Shown here: one piece after another, positions 23,617 through 32,967 of the stretch
Layout of the letters: each line of letters begins with the position of its first letter
Position numbering within the stretch: the stretch's first letter is position 1
NCBI RefSeq assembly: GCF_048569485.1
Contig: NC_134356.1
Location: 532,282,556 to 532,346,555, forward strand
Direction of reading: 5' to 3'
From: Anomaloglossus baeobatrachus
Lineage: Eukaryota > Chordata > Amphibia > Anura > Aromobatidae
Length of the DNA stretch: 64,000 bases
Notes under the pieces: generated by a model
What the model was told of the DNA's origin: nothing
What the model saw: only the letters and a program-made list of their open reading frames with translations
Database searches by the model: none
Position numbers and translations under genes: made by a program

Positions 23617-23630
23617 CTATGTTGGATACT
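23617..23630 (+). repeat. Left target-site duplication of PLE-6
   Basis: ctatgttggatact, perfectly repeated at 32862-32875. Confidence 0.9.
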
Positions 23631-24435
23631 AAGGTACTCACCTCAGTGGCTGCCCACTTTCTTACTCACCATGGAGGGCGATTTAACACAATCAAAGTAT
23701 TGGTTGTCGATTCCGTGAAACAGAACATCAGAGGTGGGAACTGTATTAAGGAACTCCTACGGAAGGAGTCCCGATGGATATACACCCTTAACAGTTTAGT
23801 CCCGCATGGCCTAAACGAAGAGTTACTGTACACTGGATTTTACAATACTACTTGAAATTGTGGGTTCCATAACATTGTGCTATCTCCTCATTCTGTCTGT
23901 TTCTTCTCCCTATTAGTTCTGTGTGCTCGCTTGGATGAGATATTCAAGCAAATGATGAGAAAGGAAGGATGTACAAACGGGAAAAGAGGAAGACACCGAT
24001 CCCCATCTATGAGATCTCCTTTTTACCTTCTCTACACTGCCAATTGGTTCCAGGGGAATGTCATGCCCCGTTATCACGTGATCTTGGGGACCATAACCAA
24101 AATGTGACATGGGGGAAAGAAGGAAGAATTGGAGAGAAGAAGGAAAGACTAAGGACTATGATAACGCCAGAAATCATACCAACCATAATCCTGGACTGAT
24201 GTCTTATTATATAAAAATCTATAAACCTTATAAGTAAATTCTTTTCTCCTGCTAGTGTTCTTGGCTCTGGTTGATCTGTCAGACCTTTGGTTGTGTCCAA
24301 ACGTTTCCTTTGGGTGTACAGTATCTTGTTTACAGTCCGGGCATTGGACACTTCATACTCAATAGTTGAGTTCAAAATATGTATATGGAATTTACTCGAA
24401 ACTATTTACTCTACGTGGTTCTAGTGATCATCTCA

Positions 24436-24470
<35 letters not shown>

Positions 24471-25702
24471 CCGCTTATACAGCAAGGGTACTGTTGTGCA
24501 CTGCTTACCGCACCTCTGACAAATGTTTTTTGTCCTACGTGTGGTCCTCGTTGCAAATTGGATTCCGCTTTCATTCTATCTTACTGAGAAATATCTCTAT
24601 GCAGGCAGTGCGATCATATAACACCTCTCTAGGATTGTGTTCTATGGCCGGAATTGTATTTGCATATTTGCATATTCTCATACACAATTGGTGCATGGTA
24701 TTTGCCGAAAATAGCATATTTTAGGAGTCTTTAATGACTCCTTTCTTAATGATTAAATGTGATCATGACTACATTCTGACCGTGATAATTGTGCTGTATC
24801 TGCTATATGCCTGTTTAGAGACTTTCATTCTATGTTGAGAAACTTCTGTAACTTGGACCCTCACTGTTTGCCCTATTATCCCTATACGTCTGGCATGATT
24901 CTAACTTGCTATGACTTGTTATGGTTTTTGGGGCGCAATATGGCGCAAACTGTCTTTCCACCTTTGGGATGCATTCCTGTGTACCCACTGGGCCTATATG
25001 TCATTCCCCCATGTTACGGTAATACAGCTCTACTCGGCTTTGTGAATGTACCCTTTGAAGGGTCAATATCTTGATTACTTAGCCGACAGACGAATGCTGA
25101 GGTCTGTGCACAGAGGTTGTTGTAGGGTACATGGGTGTATAGCGATATATTTCTCCTGTCAGCTCGGCTACTTATCCCCCAAGGGTGAAAACAATCTGTA
25201 CCATCAGACATTTCCTCTGTCTGCTCTACTTTTTACATGGATTCTGTCTAAGTCTGTCTACGCTGTGAAATTTATAGTGACCCCTTGTTCCTGCACTATA
25301 ACGATAGAAATAAAATATATATTCTTGGGGAATAAAGTGCAACTGTTAGAAAGATTTTTATGATATCTATAAGGGTATGTACTAATGTATACGCTGTGCT
25401 CAATTGCAATTTGACAGCGTTTTTATTTTCAGCGCTTGTGCGTTGTGAGATAAAGCTGCCCCTCTCCCCATGTTATATGATGCGATTAAGATAATCGGCG
25501 CTGTGCAAGTCTGCCTGTACAAACAGTAATCAGTATGAATGGATTGCTAAGCGCCGTGAAAGCATATGCTAACAACGTCTCTGCTTAGTGTTATCTTACC
25601 AAACTCTGACTAAAGCGCTGTGCTCAATTGCAATCTGACAGCGCTTAGATCAAGATAACTGGCGCCGTGCAAGTTCGCCTGTATAAACAGTAATTAATTA
25701 GT

Positions 25703-25851
25703 ATGAATGGATTTGTAAGCGCCGTGAAAGCATATGCTAATGAATGGATTTGTAAGCGCCGTGAAAGCATATGCTAATGAATGGATTACTAAGCGTTGTG
25801 AAAGCATATGCTAATGAATGGATTGATAAGCGCAGTGCAAGCATATGCTAA
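25703..25851 (+). repeat. 37-39 bp minisatellite in PLE-6 pLTR
   Basis: Four units with 'aagcgccgtgaaagcatatg' separated by 'aatggatt'. The same array is at 31861-32009 in the 3' copy. Related single units ('gtgctcaattgcaat', 'gacagcg') occur upstream from 25410. Confidence 0.85.
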
Positions 25852-26093
25852 CAACAAATCTGCTTAGTGTTATCTTATAAAACTCTGATTATAACGCTGC
25901 TCCATTCTTTGACTAACGCATGCGCAGTAGGAGCTTGGGGCTGTACTGTTCTATGTCATATGACCTAAGCAAGATGGCGGCCGCCATCAGAACGCTCCAG
26001 ACATATGAAATTCCTCAGCTGTGGTATTGGTGAGTCCTAATGTACTCCCTTTATATAAGGTACACATGGAAGCTTTAACCAGCTTTCTTTCTT

Positions 26094-26135
26094 CCCCTGA
26101 GGAAGCCACCCTTAGAGGCGGCGATACGCGTGGGG
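26094..26135 (+). ncRNA. Hammerhead-like motif in PLE-6 pLTR, altered core
   Basis: Stem I CCCC (26094-26097)/GGGG (26132-26135); box CTGAGGA (CTGATGA with one change); stem II GCCACC/GGCGGC with one A-C mismatch; GATAC (for GAAAC); GCGT. The TATA box lies about 40 bp upstream. Both core boxes deviate from those of active hammerheads, yet the stems are kept. Confidence 0.5.
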
Positions 26136-26885
26136 TTATCCCTTGGGAAACCCTCTCCTCATGTTACCCTGACTTTGCATGGTGTTTTCTATCTGCTGGT
26201 ATTATGCTGTCAGTGAGTATAGACTGAGGGTATACATGTATGGTACTAGGTTTGGTGCAGGACTATTCTATTGGCTATTCAGCGTTATACGTTTTTTTTT
26301 TTTCTCTTTAAATAGAGTCTTGTAGCCAATTAATGGTCTGTGATCTTAGACCTTAATCTTGATTATTTGGTGCTAACATAGTACCTCGTTCCTTTGTCTT
26401 CTGAACAGTGAAACAGCAATACAAATTAACATCTGTATGGTGCATGAGGAGAGATTGTATTGATGTCTAAAAATTGTATTGATATACTTGGCATTTATTG
26501 TATGCATTGTTTCCCAATGGGACAGGTTTTTCTTATGCCATAGGCTTTTTTTAAATGTTTTTATTACCTTCTGTGTGTACTATACCTCTGCTGAGGGCAT
26601 GTGTTTTCTTGTGTTTTTTTGTATAATAAAGTGAATTTTTCATATGTACCCTAACCTTGTGGTGATCCCGTATTGGTATATTCTTTTCCTTAGTTTATGG
26701 TCTCGTTTTTTGTATACCAGGAGATCCCACGGGTAGTGCCCTTCCTTTTCAATTATTGACCTTCGTGCTGGTGCATTCATTGCTCCGTTTCTGGAAGGAG
26801 GCACACCCCCCTTTTTGTTGTTAGCCAAACTTTTGGCAGTGTTGATTGGTGTAGTAGGTTTTTGCATTGTGGTACAAAAAAACAT

Positions 26886-27650
26886 ATGGATTTAGCAGCT
26901 AGAGAAGCAGCATGGTCATGTCAATCTTCAGACATTTTTGGTGCCCCTTTTAATTCTGGGGCTTCAGGCGGTACAGGCAGTCCGCAGGACGAGAATCAAC
27001 AGCTTATGCAGAGTCTAATTAACCTACATAAAAGAGTAACTAAAGTGTGGTGGAATATTAGAACCCTAGAGGAGTATAAGAAACTTAAGATCACACCAAG
27101 GGGATTGAGAGTGCAAATATTTCCTGCATGGGAGACTGATGCACAATTCAGAATTACATGGGAGCAGGGTTTGCAAACATGCTCAATGATATTATTGGAT
27201 ATGCTAATTGAACATGACCGTTCCCTGCTTGCCCAGCTAAAAGAGGAGATCAGCAACAAAGAACATATACTAAAACAGCTAGACACACAAACAGTGGTAG
27301 CCCCATTTCAGGAGAAATTGAGGAATATCCTCGACACTTACGAAAGGGACATTATCAAGGGCAAAAAAAGCAAGTTCCAACGAGACAGAAGTGACTACGC
27401 GGAGAATAGGGCCTATAGGTGGTCACACAAGGGTAACAGACGCAGACGGGTGAATCAGCAACCTGATAGTGCCCCGGCGGCCTCCGAACCTTCCTCTAGT
27501 GATCCTTTTTTATCGACGGACACAAGCGATCCAGAAAGCGTACCCGGAGGGGCCGTCGGAAACCAAAACGTCAAGAGAAAGAACAGGAGAATTCAACCAT
27601 GGCGATCTCCTCCGCAGAGGCAAACAAGGAGCCGGAGGCAGAATTGGTAA
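26886..27650 (+). CDS. PLE-6 ORF1: PLE N-terminal protein
   Basis: About 254 residues from ATG 26886; the frame is open further upstream but without an ATG. It has a helical region with LINLHKRVTKVWWNIRTLEE (residues about 40-60), PRGLRVQIFPAW, WEQGLQTCSM, a likely coiled coil (LLAQLKEEISNKEHILKQL), then KSKFQRDRSDYAENRAYRW and a basic, Ser/Asp-rich tail. The WW...PRGLR...KFxRDxxDY pattern recurs in PLE-1, PLE-5 and PLE-7, so this is a conserved PLE domain; its job is unknown, perhaps RNA binding. It overlaps ORF2 in the -1 frame by about 150 open bases and contains the slippery heptamer T TTT TTA at 27506-27512. Confidence 0.8.
   Translation: MDLAAREAAWSCQSSDIFGAPFNSGASGGTGSPQDENQQLMQSLINLHKRVTKVWWNIRTLEEYKKLKITPRGLRVQIFPAWETDAQFRITWEQGLQTCSMILLDMLIEHDRSLLAQLKEEISNKEHILKQLDTQTVVAPFQEKLRNILDTYERDIIKGKKSKFQRDRSDYAENRAYRWSHKGNRRRRVNQQPDSAPAASEPSSSDPFLSTDTSDPESVPGGAVGNQNVKRKNRRIQPWRSPPQRQTRSRRQNW
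27506..27512 (+). other. Candidate -1 frameshift site, PLE-6 ORF1/ORF2
   Basis: TTTTTTA in the phase X XXY YYZ with respect to ORF1 codons (CCT TTT TTA). The -1 frame leads straight into ORF2, which is open from 27503. A CGACGG/CCGTCG pair (27514-27519 and 27553-27558) could form a downstream stem, though close to the site. The same heptamer is used by HIV-1 gag-pol. Confidence 0.5.
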
Positions 27651-30004
27651 CAGGTAATCTGAATGACCTACAAATAGTGAATCTCTCTAAATATAAACTA
27701 TCAGAAATAGAAACCAATCTACTTACTAGAGGACTATCTTTTGCACCCATGAGTAGATTGGATAAATTCACTGTAACCAAGGACATTTACCTCTTCTGCC
27801 GACAACTTACATTTAAATATCTTTACAGTAGACCTGAGCTCATCGATACACTGCCTCCTGAGGACCGCCAGATATTCAACGATCTTTTGGAGCTCCTGGA
27901 GGAAAACGAACGACAAACTGGTAAGAAGATCCCCTTCACGGGACGACTTCTGTCCCAAGCCACACCCTCCCTCGGTCTTTGTCCGGCTGTTGGGATTTTT
28001 TTCAACAAAATGTGCAAAGATATTGATAAGCTTAAATTAGATAATAATAAAGCTAACAATTTAAGCACAGAAGAGAGAAGGGCTCTATCTGGACTAAAGA
28101 ACAACAAAGAATTCTTGATAAAAGAAGCTGACAAGGGGGGGAATGTAGTGTTGTGGCCAACAGATATGTATATTAGAGAGGCAAAGAGACAGCTATCTAA
28201 CAGGGAATGTTACGTGGCGCTACCATCAGACCCAACGATCATCTTTAAAAAGAATCTGGATAAATTCTTGTCTGCAGCACACGATCAGGGTATTATCACT
28301 TTGAGGGAGAAAAATTTCTTAACAACAAATGATCCAGTGATACCAACATTCTATATGTTGCCCAAAATTCACAAGGGCCGCCCAGAACCACCAGGCAGAC
28401 CAATAGTCTCGGGGATAGGTGGGTTATTTGAGAGACCTTGTATCTACTTGGATTTCTATCTCCAACCCTTGGCACAATCCTCCCCATCGTATGTGAGAGA
28501 TACTACCCACCTGATCGATCAATTGGCGCAGTTGGAGGTTCCATCTGAGGTCCTTCTTGTCACACTGGATGTGGAATCCCTATACACCTCAATTGATCAT
28601 GAGTTGGGATCAAGGGCAGTATCGTTTTTTCTGGATAATAGAACAACCGGGAACAGGAGGCATGACTCCTTTATCCTGGATCTACTCCACCAAGTACTGG
28701 ATAGGAACTATTTTCTGTTTGATAGAATTTACTATCGCCAAACGTCCGGGACCGCTATGGGGGCGTGTTGTGCACCACCCTATGCTAATATCTTTTTAGG
28801 GTGGTGGGAGGAGTTACATGTCTACACTCTTGAGCAGTACAAAAACAATGTGGTCCGGTGGTTCAGATATATTGACGACATTTTGTTTTTCTGGTCGGGA
28901 ACCCTGGATCAATGTAAATCCTTCATTGCCATCTTGAATGATAATATTCTGAATATTAGACTGACATCCAACATTTCCTCTGAATCTGTTGAGTTTCTCG
29001 ATCTACAGATCAATAAGGTAGAAGGGGACATTCATACGACTCTATATCGCAAGCCCACGGCGACCAATAGCTTGCTACACTACAGCAGCTTTCACCCGAT
29101 GCATGTCAAAAATGGTATCCCTAAGGGACAATTCATGCGGGTGAAAAGGAACTGTAGTGATAACACCGATTTTGAGTCACATGCCCTTGATCTGACCAAC
29201 AGATTCTGCAAAAGGGGATATCCAAAGAGAGTGGTCTCCGGAGCTTTACAAACCTGCAGGACCATGGAACGACGAACTCTACTCCAACCAAGAATGCGGA
29301 AAAAACAGACAACAGTGAGTATTATCACACCCTTTAATAATCAGTGGCAGGATCTCTATGGTTTGCTCCATAATAACTGGGATATCTTGCGAAGCGATAA
29401 GAAGCTGATTCCTTTTTTGGGTGAAAAACCCAGACTTGTAGCAAGGAGGGCCCAGAATCTACGGGGTATCCTCTCTACCAGCCATTTCTTCAGACCGAAA
29501 TTGAGCCTGGGTACTGGTGTTAAATTGAGAGGAACATTTCCCTGTGGAGCATGCACGGTGTGTCCTCACATGGTTGCTGGTGACCATATTTCCTTACCAT
29601 TTCCTCCTAGACGAATCACTTCTGGGGCATATTACAACTGCCGGACCAGGAATGCAGTTTACGTCCTCATTTGCAGTTGCCCCAAACTGTATGTGGGCGA
29701 AACCACACAGGAGATAAGAAGGAGAGTACAACAGCACTTTTCAAGTATCAACACAGCCGGTGCAGACCTAAAGAAGGGTAAGGTACTCACCTCAGTGGCT
29801 GCCCACTTTCTTACTCACCATGGAGGGCGATTTAACACAATCAAAGTATTGGTTGTCGATTCCGTGAAACAGAACATCAGAGGTGGGAACTGTATTAAGG
29901 AACTCCTACGGAAGGAGTCCCGATGGATATACACCCTTAACAGTTTAGTCCCGCATGGCCTAAACGAAGAGTTACTGTACACTGGATTTTACAATACTAC
30001 TTGA
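27599..30004 (+). CDS. PLE-6 ORF2: reverse transcriptase with GIY-YIG endonuclease
   Basis: 801 residues from ATG 27599; the frame is open from 27503. Order: IVNLSKYKLSEIE (about residue 25), ADKGGNVVLWP (about 177), PPGRPIVSG (about 264), RT motif A TLDVESLYTSI (about 321), motif B GTAMGACCAPPYANIFLG (about 384), catalytic YIDD (about 424), EFLDLQI (about 466), KPTATNSLLHYSSFHP, a Cys-rich knuckle CGACTVCPHM (about 649), GIY-YIG: VYVLICSCPKLYVGE (about 687), conserved Arg in RRRVQQH, catalytic Glu in RKESRWIYTL (about 774). All key residues are present. Typical PLE length and domain order. The protein nicks target DNA and primes cDNA synthesis there, in the nucleus. Confidence 0.92.
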   Translation: MAISSAEANKEPEAELVTGNLNDLQIVNLSKYKLSEIETNLLTRGLSFAPMSRLDKFTVTKDIYLFCRQLTFKYLYSRPELIDTLPPEDRQIFNDLLELLEENERQTGKKIPFTGRLLSQATPSLGLCPAVGIFFNKMCKDIDKLKLDNNKANNLSTEERRALSGLKNNKEFLIKEADKGGNVVLWPTDMYIREAKRQLSNRECYVALPSDPTIIFKKNLDKFLSAAHDQGIITLREKNFLTTNDPVIPTFYMLPKIHKGRPEPPGRPIVSGIGGLFERPCIYLDFYLQPLAQSSPSYVRDTTHLIDQLAQLEVPSEVLLVTLDVESLYTSIDHELGSRAVSFFLDNRTTGNRRHDSFILDLLHQVLDRNYFLFDRIYYRQTSGTAMGACCAPPYANIFLGWWEELHVYTLEQYKNNVVRWFRYIDDILFFWSGTLDQCKSFIAILNDNILNIRLTSNISSESVEFLDLQINKVEGDIHTTLYRKPTATNSLLHYSSFHPMHVKNGIPKGQFMRVKRNCSDNTDFESHALDLTNRFCKRGYPKRVVSGALQTCRTMERRTLLQPRMRKKQTTVSIITPFNNQWQDLYGLLHNNWDILRSDKKLIPFLGEKPRLVARRAQNLRGILSTSHFFRPKLSLGTGVKLRGTFPCGACTVCPHMVAGDHISLPFPPRRITSGAYYNCRTRNAVYVLICSCPKLYVGETTQEIRRRVQQHFSSINTAGADLKKGKVLTSVAAHFLTHHGGRFNTIKVLVVDSVKQNIRGGNCIKELLRKESRWIYTLNSLVPHGLNEELLYTGFYNTT

Positions 30005-30584
30005 AATTGTGGGTTCCATAACATTGTGCTATCTCCTCATTCTGTCTGTTTCTTCTCCCTATTAGTTCTGTGTGCTCGCTTGGATGAGATATTCAAGCAA
30101 ATGATGAGAAAGGAAGGATGTACAAACGGGAAAAGAGGAAGACACCGATCCCCATCTATGAGATCTCCTTTTTACCTTCTCTACACTGCCAATTGGTTCC
30201 AGGGGAATGTCATGCCCCGTTATCACGTGATCTTGGGGACCATAACCAAAATGTGACATGGGGGAAAGAAGGAAGAATTGGAGAGAAGAAGGAAAGACTA
30301 AGGACTATGATAACGCCAGAAATCATACCAACCATAATCCTGGACTGATGTCTTATTATATAAAAATCTATAAACCTTATAAGTAAATTCTTTTCTCCTG
30401 CTAGTGTTCTTGGCTCTGGTTGATCTGTCAGACCTTTGGTTGTGTCCAAACGTTTCCTTTGGGTGTACAGTATCTTGTTTACAGTCCGGGCATTGGACAC
30501 TTCATACTCAATAGTTGAGTTCAAAATATGTATATGGAATTTACTCGAAACTATTTACTCTACGTGGTTCTAGTGATCATCTCA

Positions 30585-30628
<44 letters not shown>

Positions 30629-32861
30629 CCGCTTATACAGCAAGGGTACTGTTGTGCACTGCTTACCGCACCTCTGACAAATGTTTTTTGTCCTACGTGT
30701 GGTCCTCGTTGCAAATTGGATTCCGCTTTCATTCTATCTTACTGAGAAATATCTCTATGCAGGCAGTGCGATCATATAACACCTCTCTAGGATTGTGTTC
30801 TATGGCCGGAATTGTATTTGCATATTTGCATATTCTCATACACAATTGGTGCATGGTATTTGCCGAAAATAGCATATTTTAGGAGTCTTTAATGACTCCT
30901 TTCTTAATGATTAAATGTGATCATGACTACATTCTGACCGTGATAATTGTGCTGTATCTGCTATATGCCTGTTTAGAGACTTTCATTCTATGTTGAGAAA
31001 CTTCTGTAACTTGGACCCTCACTGTTTGCCCTATTATCCCTATACGTCTGGCATGATTCTAACTTGCTATGACTTGTTATGGTTTTTGGGGCGCAATATG
31101 GCGCAAACTGTCTTTCCACCTTTGGGATGCATTCCTGTGTACCCACTGGGCCTATATGTCATTCCCCCATGTTACGGTAATACAGCTCTACTCGGCTTTG
31201 TGAATGTACCCTTTGAAGGGTCAATATCTTGATTACTTAGCCGACAGACGAATGCTGAGGTCTGTGCACAGAGGTTGTTGTAGGGTACATGGGTGTATAG
31301 CGATATATTTCTCCTGTCAGCTCGGCTACTTATCCCCCAAGGGTGAAAACAATCTGTACCATCAGACATTTCCTCTGTCTGCTCTACTTTTTACATGGAT
31401 TCTGTCTAAGTCTGTCTACGCTGTGAAATTTATAGTGACCCCTTGTTCCTGCACTATAACGATAGAAATAAAATATATATTCTTGGGGAATAAAGTGCAA
31501 CTGTTAGAAAGATTTTTATGATATCTATAAGGGTATGTACTAATGTATACGCTGTGCTCAATTGCAATTTGACAGCGTTTTTATTTTCAGCGCTTGTGCG
31601 TTGTGAGATAAAGCTGCCCCTCTCCCCATGTTATATGATGCGATTAAGATAATCGGCGCTGTGCAAGTCTGCCTGTACAAACAGTAATCAGTATGAATGG
31701 ATTGCTAAGCGCCGTGAAAGCATATGCTAACAACGTCTCTGCTTAGTGTTATCTTACCAAACTCTGACTAAAGCGCTGTGCTCAATTGCAATCTGACAGC
31801 GCTTAGATCAAGATAACTGGCGCCGTGCAAGTTCGCCTGTATAAACAGTAATTAATTAGTATGAATGGATTTGTAAGCGCCGTGAAAGCATATGCTAATG
31901 AATGGATTTGTAAGCGCCGTGAAAGCATATGCTAATGAATGGATTACTAAGCGTTGTGAAAGCATATGCTAATGAATGGATTGATAAGCGCAGTGCAAGC
32001 ATATGCTAACAACAAATCTGCTTAGTGTTATCTTATAAAACTCTGATTATAACGCTGCTCCATTCTTTGACTAACGCATGCGCAGTAGGAGCTTGGGGCT
32101 GTACTGTTCTATGTCATATGACCTAAGCAAGATGGCGGCCGCCATCAGAACGCTCCAGACATATGAAATTCCTCAGCTGTGGTATTGGTGAGTCCTAATG
32201 TACTCCCTTTATATAAGGTACACATGGAAGCTTTAACCAGCTTTCTTTCTTCCCCTGAGGAAGCCACCCTTAGAGGCGGCGATACGCGTGGGGTTATCCC
32301 TTGGGAAACCCTCTCCTCATGTTACCCTGACTTTGCATGGTGTTTTCTATCTGCTGGTATTATGCTGTCAGTGAGTATAGACTGAGGGTATACATGTATG
32401 GTACTAGGTTTGGTGCAGGACTATTCTATTGGCTATTCAGCGTTATACGTTTTTTTTTTTTTCTCTTTAAATAGAGTCTTGTAGCCAATTAATGGTCTGT
32501 GATCTTAGACCTTAATCTTGATTATTTGGTGCTAACATAGTACCTCGTTCCTTTGTCTTCTGAACAGTGAAACAGCAATACAAATTAACATCTGTATGGT
32601 GCATGAGGAGAGATTGTATTGATGTCTAAAAATTGTATTGATATACTTGGCATTTATTGTATGCATTGTTTCCCAATGGGACAGGTTTTTCTTATGCCAT
32701 AGGCTTTTTTTAAATGTTTTTATTACCTTCTGTGTGTACTATACCTCTGCTGAGGGCATGTGTTTTCTTGTGTTTTTTTTGTATAATAAAGTGAATTTTT
32801 CATATGTACCCTAACCTTGTGGTGATCCCGTATTGGTATATTCTTTTCCTTAGTTTATGGT
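29780..32861 (+). repeat. 3' copy of the PLE-6 repeat
   Basis: Counterpart of the pLTR 23631-26702, with 41 Ts at 30588-30628, minisatellite 31861-32009, hammerhead-like motif 32252-32293 and ataataaag at about 32782. It ends at the right target duplication. Confidence 0.9.
32252..32293 (+). ncRNA. Hammerhead-like motif in the PLE-6 3' copy
   Basis: Identical to 26094-26135, including the changed core boxes CTGAGGA and GATAC. Confidence 0.5.
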
Positions 32862-32875
32862 CTATGTTGGATACT
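32862..32875 (+). repeat. Right target-site duplication of PLE-6
   Basis: ctatgttggatact, identical to 23617-23630. Confidence 0.9.
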
Positions 32876-32967
32876 ACTGTCTTGCTATAGGTCTCATCTG
32901 ATTTTTTCAGAGGGGTATTGGTATATCTTCTAGTATCGTGCTATTGAGTTCTACTGATTTCTAATAA

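Larger units (their letters stand above)
23631..26702 (+). repeat. 5' pseudo-LTR of PLE-6
   Basis: Contains the end of the GIY-YIG ORF (23631-23854), the 3' UTR with a 32-T run (24439-24470), 39-bp minisatellite units (25703-25851), a TATA box (tatataag, 26051) and the hammerhead-like motif (26094-26135), and ataataaag at 26621. It is nearly identical to 29780-32861 (41 Ts there). It would supply the promoter for the full unit. Confidence 0.9.
23631..32861 (+). mobile_element. PLE-6: young, apparently intact PLE with 5' pseudo-LTR
   Basis: Structure: upstream partial copy of the 3' end (pLTR, 23631-26702), ORF1 (26886-27650), ORF2 (27599-30004), 3' region (30005-32861). The pLTR and the 3' copy (29780-32861) agree almost base for base apart from the length of two T runs, and the 14-bp target duplication is perfect, so the insertion is recent. 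Unit length is about 6.15 kb. Both ORFs are open and all RT and endonuclease motifs are present. This tandem arrangement with a pLTR is typical for Penelope elements. Confidence 0.9.

Noticed and set aside
23619-23855. Independent 78-codon gene
   Set aside because: It is the duplicated end of PLE-6 ORF2 within the pLTR.
24439-24470. Poly-T run taken as the poly(A) tail of a minus-strand retrocopy
   Set aside because: The same run is at the same place in the 3' copy (30588-30628) with no target duplication around it; it belongs to the PLE-6 3' region.
25703-25851. CRISPR-like array of 37-39 bp units
   Set aside because: Units are contiguous without unique spacers and lie in the untranslated part of a eukaryotic retroelement.
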